Origin: Aldehydirespirator sp965203635
Lineage (GTDB): Bacteria > Actinomycetota > Acidimicrobiia > Acidimicrobiales > Aldehydirespiratoraceae
Length of the DNA: 64,000 nucleotides
Reading direction: 5' to 3'
Assembly: GCA_965203635.1 (NCBI GenBank)
Contig: OZ241903.1
Location: 3,162,001 to 3,226,000, forward strand
Below are positions 8,477 to 15,744 of the stretch, in pieces. Under the pieces are notes generated by a model. That model saw only the letters and a program-made list of their open reading frames with translations. It was not told the DNA's origin and did no database searches. Position 1 is the stretch's first letter; each line of letters begins with the position of its first letter. Position numbers and translations under genes: made by a program.

Positions 8477-8769
8477 CTACCTACAAGACCACCACAGGCC
8501 GCGTCCTCGCCGAGGCCGACCTCGACGCCATCGCCGAAGAGGTCGAGACCACCGACTACAACATCACGGCGCTGCGCAAGCGCCGCAGAGGCCGACCCAC
8601 CATCGGCTCGGGGCCAGCAGAAGTGGTCCCCGTGCGCATCGACCCGGAACTGCGAGCCGCGGTCGCGGCCCGCGCTGAGACCGACGGCACTACGACAAGT
8701 GAGATCATCCGCGAGGCGTTGCGCAGATTCCTAGACGTCGAACGGGCCCAGCAGACACAACACGCCTGA
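8473..8769 (+). CDS. CopG-like ribbon-helix-helix antitoxin
   Basis: A 98-aa protein starting GTG 8473. The N-terminal ~35 residues begin TTYKTTTGRVLAEADLD. A basic hinge RKRRRGRPTIGSG (~36-48) resembles an AT-hook-like GRP element. An RHH fold follows: strand EVVPVRIDPEL, then a helix, then TTTSEIIREALRRFLDV. Such proteins act as antitoxins and autorepressors. Its probable toxin partner upstream is only a remnant, so it may be an orphan antitoxin. Confidence 0.75.
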   Translation: MTTYKTTTGRVLAEADLDAIAEEVETTDYNITALRKRRRGRPTIGSGPAEVVPVRIDPELRAAVAARAETDGTTTSEIIREALRRFLDVERAQQTQHA

Positions 8770-8877
8770 GCGGACTCAATCGCATCCGGCGTCGAAACTA
8801 CCGAGTCCGCTCGGTGGACTGAACTGGGCCCGGATGTCCCCAAAGCCGACCCCCCGAAGATGCCTGTTGTTGTCAGT

Positions 8878-8923
8878 CAGTCTTGGGTGGGCCGTAGGGG
8901 CAGTCTTGGGTGGGCCGTAGGGG
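8878..8923. repeat. tandem 23-bp direct repeat of the tRNA-Val 3' end
   Basis: Two identical 23-bp units abut exactly, at 8878-8900 and 8901-8923. Each reads CAGTCTTGGGTGGGCC followed by GTAGGGG. The inner unit includes the last 13 nt of tRNA-Val (minus strand); the outer one is a detached copy. Duplicated tRNA 3' ends are the classical trace of site-specific integration (attL/attR), though no integrase gene is visible here. Confidence 0.85.
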
Positions 8924-8985
8924 ATTTGAACCTCTGACCTCCTGCGTGTCGAGCAGGCGCTCTAACCAGGCTGAGCTAACGGCCC
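8911..8985 (-). tRNA. tRNA-Val(GAC)
   Basis: The reverse strand folds into a 75-nt cloverleaf. The acceptor GGGCCGT pairs fully with ACGGCCC (discriminator A), and the D arm is GCTC/GAGC. The anticodon stem CCTGC/GCAGG encloses loop TCGACAC with anticodon GAC (Val, GUC codons). The T arm is AGAGG-TTCAAAT-CCCCT with one A-C mismatch. No CCA is encoded. Confidence 0.93.
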
Positions 8986-9008
8986 CGAGCCACGCAGGGT
9001 AGCAGGCG

Positions 9009-9767
9009 TCACTCGCCTCGGAACTCGGGCGTTCTGCGCTCGGCCATGGCCCGGGATCCCTCCGCAAAGTCGGCCGTGTGCTGGAGGCGGTCCTGCTCCC
9101 GGTGCTCGTGGAACGTGGCCGCCTCCACCTGGTCGGCCAGATCGCCTCGCAGCGTGGCCCGGATCGACCTCACCGCCAGCGGCGCCGACATGGCGATCTC
9201 GCGGGCCATGGCGTGGGCCTCGGACCGGACCTCGTCGCGGTCCACGAGGCGGTCGGCCAGACCGAGCCTCGCCGCCTCCTCCCCCGGCACCCGCCGTCCC
9301 GTGTAGAGCAGGTCGGCGGCCACCTGCGGGCCCACCAGCCGGGGCAGGGTCACGCTCAGGCCGAAGCCCTGATGGAAGCCGAGCCGGGCGAAGTTGGCGC
9401 TGAAGCGGGCCTCGGGCGCGGCCACCCGGAAGTCCGCCGTCAGCGCCAGGCCCAGGCCTCCGCCCACCGCCGCGCCGTGCACCGCAGCCACCACCGGAGT
9501 GTGGGTGCGGAAGATGCGGACCGCGGCCGCGTACAGGTCGTCGGTGGTGTAGCGGGCGCCCTCGGGCGAGAAGTCGGCGCCTGCACAGAAGTGCTTGCCC
9601 TGCGCGCACAGCACCGCGGCCCGGCACCGGGGGTCGTCGTCCAGCGACTCCAGCCCGTCGGCGATCCCGTCGATCATCTCCAGCGAGAAGAAGTTGTTGG
9701 GCGGGCGCCGCAGCTCGATCGTGGCCACGTAGCCGTCGCCGATCTCGATCGCCACCGGGTCGGTCAT
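9009..9767 (-). CDS. enoyl-CoA hydratase/isomerase (crotonase) family protein
   Basis: A 252-aa crotonase-fold protein (PF00378). Oxyanion-hole signatures are present: KHFCAGADF (~58-66) and HGAAVGGGLGLAL (~97-109). By alignment to classical hydratases, both catalytic glutamates are absent. The first, in GGGCEL, is here GGGLGL. The second, in the PE pair after AxF, is here NF. It is therefore unlikely to hydrate enoyl-CoA by the usual two-Glu mechanism. It may be an isomerase, hydrolase, racemase-like or other acyl-CoA enzyme of the superfamily. It starts ATG 9767 and stands alone between tRNA-Val and the serpins. Confidence 0.8.
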   Translation of the reverse strand: MTDPVAIEIGDGYVATIELRRPPNNFFSLEMIDGIADGLESLDDDPRCRAAVLCAQGKHFCAGADFSPEGARYTTDDLYAAAVRIFRTHTPVVAAVHGAAVGGGLGLALTADFRVAAPEARFSANFARLGFHQGFGLSVTLPRLVGPQVAADLLYTGRRVPGEEAARLGLADRLVDRDEVRSEAHAMAREIAMSAPLAVRSIRATLRGDLADQVEAATFHEHREQDRLQHTADFAEGSRAMAERRTPEFRGE

Positions 9768-9837
9768 CGGGCAGACACCCTACAGACGGCGCACAAAGCC
9801 GATATCGCCGGGCGCTCAAGCGGGACAAATGCCTCCT

Positions 9838-9878
9838 CGCCCCGGGAACCTGGGGCGGTGCTCTAACGTCCAACTGTC
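9838..9878 (+). promoter_or_regulatory. conserved hairpin-promoter element upstream of serpin 1
   Basis: A GC hairpin (GCCCCGG / CCTGGGGC, one bulged T) is followed by GCTCTAACGTCCAACTGTC and the ATG. The same arrangement, with sequence changes in both arms, precedes serpin 2, so the duplication included this element. TCTAAC could be a -10 hexamer giving a very short leader. There is no Shine-Dalgarno sequence. Function is inferred. Confidence 0.45.
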
Positions 9879-11228
9879 ATGATCAAGAAATTCGTACCTC
9901 TAGTCCTGCTCTGCTCGATCGCGGTGGCCTGCGCATCCTCGGAGACGACCGTGACCGTGCCGGAGCCGACAACCGATCAGCCGGCCGCCGATCCTCAAGT
10001 CCCGGCGGAGACCGCTGTCACCCAGCCAGCGGAGCCCGGCCAGACCGACGCGCCCGCGGACCCGGTCGATGCCATCGAACCCGAGCAGCCCCTGGAGCCG
10101 GTGGCCGACCGGCTGCCGGCCGACCCCGACGCCCCGGCCGCCGACTGGGTCGCCGGAGTCAACGCCGCCGGGTGGGGCTTCCACCGGCACCTGGAAGGCA
10201 ATGCCGTCTCGAGCCCGATCAGCATCGGCACCGCCTTCAGCCTGAGCCGGGCGGGGGCCTCGGCGGACTCCGCCGCCGCCCTCGACGACATCTTCGGATT
10301 CCCCGAGACCGGTACGCACCGCGCCGCCAACGCCGTCGATCTCGCGCTGGGAGGGGCCTCAGCGGACACCACCACCCTTGAGGTGGCCAACCGTCTGTTC
10401 CCCGACGACGCATTCACGATGCGGCCCGAGTTCCTGGAGGTCGCCTCCACCCACTACGGGGCGGGCATCGAGCCGGTCGACACCGCCGACGGCGCCGCCG
10501 CGGCCGACGCGGTCAACCGGTGGGTCTCACAGAGCACCCGCGGGCTCGTCCCGGTGATAGTCGACGGCGACACCGTCCAGGACCAGAGGCTGGTCCTGGT
10601 CAACACCGTGTACCTGAAAGCGGACTGGGCTGAGCCGTTCCTACCCGAGTACACCCGCGACGGCCCCTTCGCCACCGGCGACAACCGGTCGGTGACGGTG
10701 CCGTTCATGACCGACCGCGAACCCGGCTACCGCCGCTACGTCCGTCTGGAAGGCGCCGACGCGGTCGAGTTGCCCTACCGCGACGGCGGGCTGGCCATGT
10801 GGCTCATCGTGCCCCGCGACCGCGACGGGCTCGCAGCCGTCGAGGAGTCGCTCGACGCCGCAGCACTGACCGCGCTGGCGGGCGCCGCCCAGACCGGCTA
10901 CGTCGACCTCACCATGCCCAAGTGGGAGCAGACCCTCCCGCCCAGCGACCTGTTCGAGTGGCTGTGCCCGCAGGGATTCTGCGCCGGCGCCGGCTTCGAC
11001 GGCATCGCACCGGGCATCTTCATCACCGCCGCGCTCCACGGCGCCAAGGTCATAGTCGACGAGAAGGGCACCGAGGCAGCCGCAGCCACCGCCATGGCGT
11101 TCACCGAATCCGCGCCTCCCCGACCCGACCTCACCGTCGTCGCCGACCGCCCCTTCCTGTGGGCCATCGTCCACGAAGACACCGGCGCTCTCCTGTTCGT
11201 AGGCCGCCTCGTGGACCCGGCCGCCTAG
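9879..11228 (+). CDS. lipoprotein serpin (serine protease inhibitor) 1
   Basis: A 449-aa secreted lipoprotein. The signal peptide (1-17) ends in a lipobox, with Cys ~18 in VACASS. A Pro/Thr/Glu/Ala-rich linker (~19-80) leads to a full serpin domain (PF00079) at ~85-449. The hinge of the reactive-centre loop is EKGTEAAAATA at ~395-405. This small-residue, Thr/Ala-rich form is characteristic of inhibitory serpins. Counting P17 from that Glu puts P1 at Ser ~411 (loop MAFTES-APP). The shutter-like PFLWAIVHEDTGALLFVGRL motif follows. It should trap extracellular serine or cysteine proteases at the cell surface. The protein is ~70-80 % similar by eye to the next gene. Confidence 0.93.
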   Translation: MIKKFVPLVLLCSIAVACASSETTVTVPEPTTDQPAADPQVPAETAVTQPAEPGQTDAPADPVDAIEPEQPLEPVADRLPADPDAPAADWVAGVNAAGWGFHRHLEGNAVSSPISIGTAFSLSRAGASADSAAALDDIFGFPETGTHRAANAVDLALGGASADTTTLEVANRLFPDDAFTMRPEFLEVASTHYGAGIEPVDTADGAAAADAVNRWVSQSTRGLVPVIVDGDTVQDQRLVLVNTVYLKADWAEPFLPEYTRDGPFATGDNRSVTVPFMTDREPGYRRYVRLEGADAVELPYRDGGLAMWLIVPRDRDGLAAVEESLDAAALTALAGAAQTGYVDLTMPKWEQTLPPSDLFEWLCPQGFCAGAGFDGIAPGIFITAALHGAKVIVDEKGTEAAAATAMAFTESAPPRPDLTVVADRPFLWAIVHEDTGALLFVGRLVDPAA

Positions 11229-11238
11229 TACGCCAAGA

Positions 11239-11278
11239 GCCTCGGGAACCCGAGGCGTTGCTATAGCGTCCAATTGCC
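11239..11278 (+). promoter_or_regulatory. conserved hairpin-promoter element upstream of serpin 2
   Basis: A perfect 8-bp inverted repeat GCCTCGGG-AA-CCCGAGGC (11239-11256) is followed by GTTGCTATAGCGTCCAATTG and the GTG at 11279. TATAGC (11262-11267) is a plausible -10. The layout duplicates the element before serpin 1 while the stem bases changed in both arms. The hairpin could also end the serpin 1 transcript, although no T-run follows. Confidence 0.45.
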
Positions 11279-12721
11279 GTGACAAGACTCCTCGGATTCG
11301 TGGTCGTGCTGTGCTCCATAGCAGCGGCATGCAGTTCCTCGGACACGCCCGCGACCGGGCCGGAACCGGCAACTGGTCCCGATCCCGCCCAAGCCCCAGT
11401 CACCGAACCACCAACAACGACAGCCCCAGAACCAGGACCCGGCACCACAACCACGACGACAACCACCACATCCCCAGAACCAGGACCCGGCACCACAACC
11501 ACAGCAACAACCACCACATCCCCAGAACCGGAACCGGTCACCACAACCACAGCAACCCAACCGCCTACGACCACCACCACGCTGCCGGACCCGGTGGCTG
11601 ACCGGCTGCCGGCCGACCCCGAAGCCCCGGCCGCCGACTGGGTGGCCGGCGTCAACGCAGCCGGTTGGGACTTCCACCGGCACCTGCGGGGCAACGCCGT
11701 CTCCAGCCCGATCAGCATCGGCACCGCCTTCAGCCTGAGCCGGGCCGGAGCCTCGGCCGACTCCGGAGCCGCCCTCGACCAGATCTTCGGGTTCCCCGAG
11801 GCCGGCCTGCACAGCGCGGCCAACGCGGTCGATCTCTCGCTGGCCGGGGCCTCGGTGGAGCCCACCACCCTGGAGGTGGCCAACCGGCTCTTCCCCAACA
11901 CCGGATTCTCGCCGCGGCAGGAGTTCCTCAACACCGCCGCCACCCAGTACGGGGCGGCCATCCAGCCGATCGACACCAGCGACGGCGCCGCCGCGGCCGA
12001 GGCCGTCAACCGGTGGGTCTCCGAGCGCACCCGCGGGCTGATCCCCACGATCGTCGACGCCGGCGCGGTCCAGGACCAGCAGCTCGTCCTCGTCAACACG
12101 GTGTACCTCAAGGCCGACTGGCTTGTGCAGTTCCTGCCCGGCTACACCGAGGACCGCGAGTTCACCACCGGCGACGACCAGACGGTGACGGTGCCGTTCA
12201 TGAGCAACCGGATCCCGTTCGAGCGCCGCTACGTCAGGCTCGAGGGCGCCGACGCGGTCGAGCTCCCCTACGAGGGCGGCGAGCTCGCTATGTGGCTCGT
12301 CGTCCCCCACGACCCGGCCGGGCTGGCAGCCGTCGAACAATCGCTCGACGCCGCCGCCCTCACCGGGCTGCCGCGCGCCGCCCGAACGGGGCCCGTCGAA
12401 CTCGCCATGCCCAAGTGGGAGCAGACCCTGCCGCCCGCCGACCTGTTCGAGTGGCTCTGCCCGCGGGGATTCTGCCCCGGCGCCCGCTTCGAGGGCATCG
12501 CCCCCGACATCTTCATCAGCGCCGCTCTCCACGGCGCCAAGGTGATCGTCGACGAGAAGGGCACCGAAGCGGCCGCATCCACGGCCGTGATGTTCCCGAC
12601 GTCCATGCCGCCCGAGCCCGACCTGAGGATCGTGGCCGACCGGCCCTTCCTGTGGGCCATCGTCCACCAGGACACCGGTGCGCTGCTGTTCGTGGGCCGC
12701 CTCGTCAACCCGGCCGGGTAG
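11279..12721 (+). CDS. lipoprotein serpin 2 with Thr/Pro repeat linker
   Basis: A 480-aa paralogue of the preceding serpin, starting GTG. The lipobox ends at Cys ~18 (IAAACSS). Residues ~25-105 form a low-complexity Thr/Pro/Glu stalk built from 48-bp DNA repeats. The serpin domain spans ~110-480. The hinge EKGTEAAASTA at ~426-436 remains inhibitory-type, but the reactive loop reads VMFPTS-MPPEPD versus MAFTES-APPRPD in serpin 1, so target specificity has probably diverged. The longer stalk would hold the domain further from the membrane. It is likely from tandem duplication; it lies 50 bp downstream with its own promoter-like element. Confidence 0.93.
   Translation: MTRLLGFVVVLCSIAAACSSSDTPATGPEPATGPDPAQAPVTEPPTTTAPEPGPGTTTTTTTTTSPEPGPGTTTTATTTTSPEPEPVTTTTATQPPTTTTTLPDPVADRLPADPEAPAADWVAGVNAAGWDFHRHLRGNAVSSPISIGTAFSLSRAGASADSGAALDQIFGFPEAGLHSAANAVDLSLAGASVEPTTLEVANRLFPNTGFSPRQEFLNTAATQYGAAIQPIDTSDGAAAAEAVNRWVSERTRGLIPTIVDAGAVQDQQLVLVNTVYLKADWLVQFLPGYTEDREFTTGDDQTVTVPFMSNRIPFERRYVRLEGADAVELPYEGGELAMWLVVPHDPAGLAAVEQSLDAAALTGLPRAARTGPVELAMPKWEQTLPPADLFEWLCPRGFCPGARFEGIAPDIFISAALHGAKVIVDEKGTEAAASTAVMFPTSMPPEPDLRIVADRPFLWAIVHQDTGALLFVGRLVNPAG
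11424..11567 (+). repeat. three 48-bp repeats encoding the serpin 2 stalk
   Basis: Units begin at 11424, 11472 and 11520, with a period of exactly 48 bp. Each encodes a Ser/Ala-Pro-Glu-Pro core followed by a Thr run (about 16 residues). Copies 1 and 2 are nearly identical and copy 3 has diverged at its end. In-frame copy-number change would alter stalk length without disturbing the serpin. Confidence 0.85.
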
Positions 12722-12776
12722 CCCGAGGAGGATATGGTGACTCGGGTGAGAGCATGGGGCGCCGCGGGTACCTGCG

Positions 12777-13883
12777 TTGGCTAGCGGGCTTGCAGGACCC
12801 GTAGTCGCAGCCGTTCTCCACGAGGCGGGCGGGCAGTTCATGCTCGAGGAGATCGAGCTGGACGATCTGCGTGCCGGGGAGCTGCTCGTTCAAGTGGAGG
12901 CCTGCGGCGTCTGCCACACCGACGTGCAGGGCAAGACCCTGCTGGAGCCTCCATGCGTGCTGGGACACGAAGGGACCGGGACCGTGGTCGCATGCGGTCC
13001 CGGGGTGGACGAGGTCTCGCCCGGCGATTGCGTGGTCATGTCGTACCCGAGATGCGGGACCTGTCGGCAGTGCCTCGATGACCAACCGTTCCACTGCCCT
13101 TCGAACCTGTCGCTGTCGCTCGACGGCAGGCGATCCGACGGATCACGGACGATGAGGCTGGGGTCGGAGTGGATCAACGGAGCATGGTTCCAGCAGTCGG
13201 CGTTCGCGACCCACGCGATCGTCCCGGCGCGCTCCGTGATCGTGGTCGACCCCTCGGTGCCGCTGCAGATCCGTGCCGTGCTGGGATGCGGGATCTTGAC
13301 GGGTGCAGGGGCCGTCGTGAACGCGCTTGCCCTCGACGGCGCCTCTTCGCTCGCGGTTGTCGGGGTGGGCGGCGTGGGCATGGCCGCAGTGATGGCTGCT
13401 CACCTGACCGGAACGCAGCCCTTGATCGCGGTCGACGTGGTGACCGCGAGGCTCGACACGGCCCTCGAGCTCGGCGCCACCCACGTACTCGATGTGTCCG
13501 CCGGTGATCCCACGGATCAGATCCGTGCGATCGCCAAGGAAGGCATCGATGCCGTGATCGACACCTCCGGCAGCCCGACGACCTGGCAGTGGGCCCCGGA
13601 GGTCCTCCGGCCAGGGGGAACCTTCGCTGCCATCCCGCTCCCGAAGGGCGACTTCGCCTACGAGGTGGCTCCCCTGTTCCGGATTCCCGCCAACCTGCGA
13701 GTGGTTCGACTGGGCGAGAGCGCGCCACACCAGTTCATCCCGCAGCTCATCGACTGGTACACGGAGGGCAGGTTCCCCCTCGATCAACTGGTAGAGACGT
13801 TCCCGCTCGAAGGCATCAACGATGCGTTCGATGCGAGCACATCGGGACGGGTCATCAAGCCCGTCGTCGTGATGACACCGTGA
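12777..13883 (+). CDS. zinc-dependent NAD(P) alcohol dehydrogenase
   Basis: A 368-aa medium-chain dehydrogenase. Catalytic zinc ligands are Cys ~46 (GVCHTD) and His ~64 (GHEGTG). The structural zinc lobe has Cys ~93, 96, 99 and 107 (CGTCRQC...HC). The Rossmann loop VVGVGGVGMAAV lies at ~190-201. The family oxidises alcohols or reduces aldehydes. The start is taken as TTG 12777 because no other start fits the frame before the conserved AAVLHEAGG strand. A short frame with its own AGGAGG (GTG 12737 to TAG 12784) overlaps this TTG. It lies upstream of, and collinear with, the peptide-type ABC importer. Confidence 0.85.
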   Translation: MASGLAGPVVAAVLHEAGGQFMLEEIELDDLRAGELLVQVEACGVCHTDVQGKTLLEPPCVLGHEGTGTVVACGPGVDEVSPGDCVVMSYPRCGTCRQCLDDQPFHCPSNLSLSLDGRRSDGSRTMRLGSEWINGAWFQQSAFATHAIVPARSVIVVDPSVPLQIRAVLGCGILTGAGAVVNALALDGASSLAVVGVGGVGMAAVMAAHLTGTQPLIAVDVVTARLDTALELGATHVLDVSAGDPTDQIRAIAKEGIDAVIDTSGSPTTWQWAPEVLRPGGTFAAIPLPKGDFAYEVAPLFRIPANLRVVRLGESAPHQFIPQLIDWYTEGRFPLDQLVETFPLEGINDAFDASTSGRVIKPVVVMTP

Positions 13884-14000
13884 GGAATCTTCATCTCTTT
13901 CAGGAATGAAAACGTAATAGGAAGTCACTGGACGGCATCGGTCACGCCTGATAGTTCCTAAAGACGTACGCCCAAGCGTTTCCCAGGGGGAGGTAGACGT

Positions 14001-15683
14001 ATGTCCGGTAACGATCCCGCTCCGCGAGGCATGCCCAGAAGGCGGTTCATGAAGATGGGGGTCTACATCGTCGGTGCCGGCGGCATAGCCGCAGCCTGCG
14101 GCGACGACGCCGCGGCACCCGCGCCCACCACCACTGCGGCCCCGAGCGGGACGGCTGCACCGACAACCACTGCGGCCGCGGCCACCACGACCGCGGCACC
14201 GGCCACCACTGCCGCTCCCACGACCACCGAGGCCGCAGGGCCGCCGATGGGCGGTGTGCTGCGGCTCGGAACCACCGGTGCCGGCCCCCGTGAGACCGTC
14301 GATCCCCACGCCGGGGGCGGCAGCAACGCCAACGTGGCCAGGAAGTTCAATCTCCACGCCCGCCTGCAGGAGATCCGGGCTGACATGGCCGTCGAGAACA
14401 CCCTGGCCGAGATCATCGAGCCGAACGCGGACGGCAGCGCCTACACCATCCGGGTCATCGACGGCGCCGAGTTCCATCACGGCAAGACCATCGAGGCCGA
14501 GGATGTCATGTTCTCGATCCAGCGGATGGCCGAGGGCGGCATCATGAGAGACGTCCTCGAGCTGGCCGATGTGGCCAACATCAGGATCGTCGACAACCGG
14601 ACCATCGAGCTTCCGATGCTGACGCCCGCCTTCGTGTACAGCAAGTCCTGGGGCGAGCTGGCCTCGGGCATCGCGCCGATCGACTACGACCCCGAGACCA
14701 ATCCGGCCGGGTCGGGGCCGTTCAAGCTCGTCGACTGGGTCCCGGGCGAGGAGACCATCCTCGGGCGCCACGAGAACTACTTCGGCGATCCCGGCTCCGG
14801 CGGCCCGTACCTCGACGAGGTGAGGCTCATCTCCTTCAGCGACGACCTGTCGCGGACCAACGCCCTGCTCAGCGGGCAGATCGACGCCATGGACTCGGTG
14901 CCCATCGGGCAGATCCCCGTAGTCGAGGGGACCGACGGGCTCGCGGTGCTCGAGGCGGAGGCCGGCCGGGTGATGTTCTTCTACATGCGCAACGACCGCC
15001 CGCCGTTCGACGACGTACGCGTGCGCCAGGCGATGCGGCTGATCGCCGACCGGTCCCAGATGGTCACCCAGGCTCTGTCCGGGCGGGGCGCGGTGGCCAA
15101 CGACCTGTTCTCGCCGTTCGATCCCTGCTACGCGTCGGAGATCCCCCAGCGGACGCAGGACATCGCCGAGGCCAGGCGGCTGCTTGAGGCGGCCGGCCAG
15201 TCCGGGCTCACCATCGATCTGAACGTCTCGCCGGTGATCGCCGGCGTGGTCGAGGCCGCCCAGGTCCTCGCCCAGCAGGCCACCGAGGCGGGCGTGACCA
15301 TCAATGTGGTGAACCTCGATCCCGGCGACTACTACGCCAGCTGGCCCGACGGCTGGGAGTTCGGCTTCGAGTTCTTCGCCAACCTCCAGTACCCGGTGAT
15401 CGCGCCCATCGTCAACGGGCCGGGCGCCTTCTTCAACATGCCGGCATGGGAGGACCAGGAGTGGCTGGACCTGCTCCTGAAGGCCCGCACCGAGCCCGAC
15501 GACGAGGCCCGCTGCAACGTCTTCAAGCAGATGCAGGCTCTCGAGCACGAGCGCGGCGGATACCTGATCTGGGGAAGGGCGAACATCACCGACGGCTACA
15601 GCACCGCCTACGACGGGTTCGTCAGCCACCGGCTCGGTCGCAGCTTCGGCCAGTACGACATGAGGCCTGTCCACCAGGTGTGA
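14001..15683 (+). CDS. ABC transporter substrate-binding lipoprotein, peptide/opine type (SBP_bac_5)
   Basis: A 560-aa extracytoplasmic binding protein. A twin-arginine motif RRRFMK at ~13-18 is followed by a hydrophobic segment and a lipobox ending at Cys ~33 (IAAACG), so it is a Tat-exported lipoprotein. An Ala/Thr-rich linker (~36-80) is followed by the SBP_bac_5 fold (~85-555), with the typical LAEIIEPNADGSAYTIRV and EDVMFSIQRM strands. It delivers peptides, opines or other small organic ligands to the following permeases. A strong GGGGGAGG ribosome-binding site precedes ATG 14001. It is the first gene of the SBP-permease-permease-ATPase set. The ligand is unknown. Confidence 0.92.
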   Translation: MSGNDPAPRGMPRRRFMKMGVYIVGAGGIAAACGDDAAAPAPTTTAAPSGTAAPTTTAAAATTTAAPATTAAPTTTEAAGPPMGGVLRLGTTGAGPRETVDPHAGGGSNANVARKFNLHARLQEIRADMAVENTLAEIIEPNADGSAYTIRVIDGAEFHHGKTIEAEDVMFSIQRMAEGGIMRDVLELADVANIRIVDNRTIELPMLTPAFVYSKSWGELASGIAPIDYDPETNPAGSGPFKLVDWVPGEETILGRHENYFGDPGSGGPYLDEVRLISFSDDLSRTNALLSGQIDAMDSVPIGQIPVVEGTDGLAVLEAEAGRVMFFYMRNDRPPFDDVRVRQAMRLIADRSQMVTQALSGRGAVANDLFSPFDPCYASEIPQRTQDIAEARRLLEAAGQSGLTIDLNVSPVIAGVVEAAQVLAQQATEAGVTINVVNLDPGDYYASWPDGWEFGFEFFANLQYPVIAPIVNGPGAFFNMPAWEDQEWLDLLLKARTEPDDEARCNVFKQMQALEHERGGYLIWGRANITDGYSTAYDGFVSHRLGRSFGQYDMRPVHQV

Positions 15684-15744
15684 CCCCGGGCGCACCCGCC
15701 GGCGCTGAGGCACCGGAAAGGGGCGCACAACTACGCTCACTCTT

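Noticed and set aside
11239..11256. Intrinsic terminator after serpin 1
   Set aside because: The 8-bp stem is not followed by a T-run, and a homologous hairpin precedes serpin 1, pointing to a promoter-associated element.
13143..15740. 865-residue minus-strand frame opposite the alcohol dehydrogenase and binding protein
   Set aside because: It is an antisense shadow of two clearly coding genes; its composition is His/Gly/Arg/Asp-rich low complexity with no domain.
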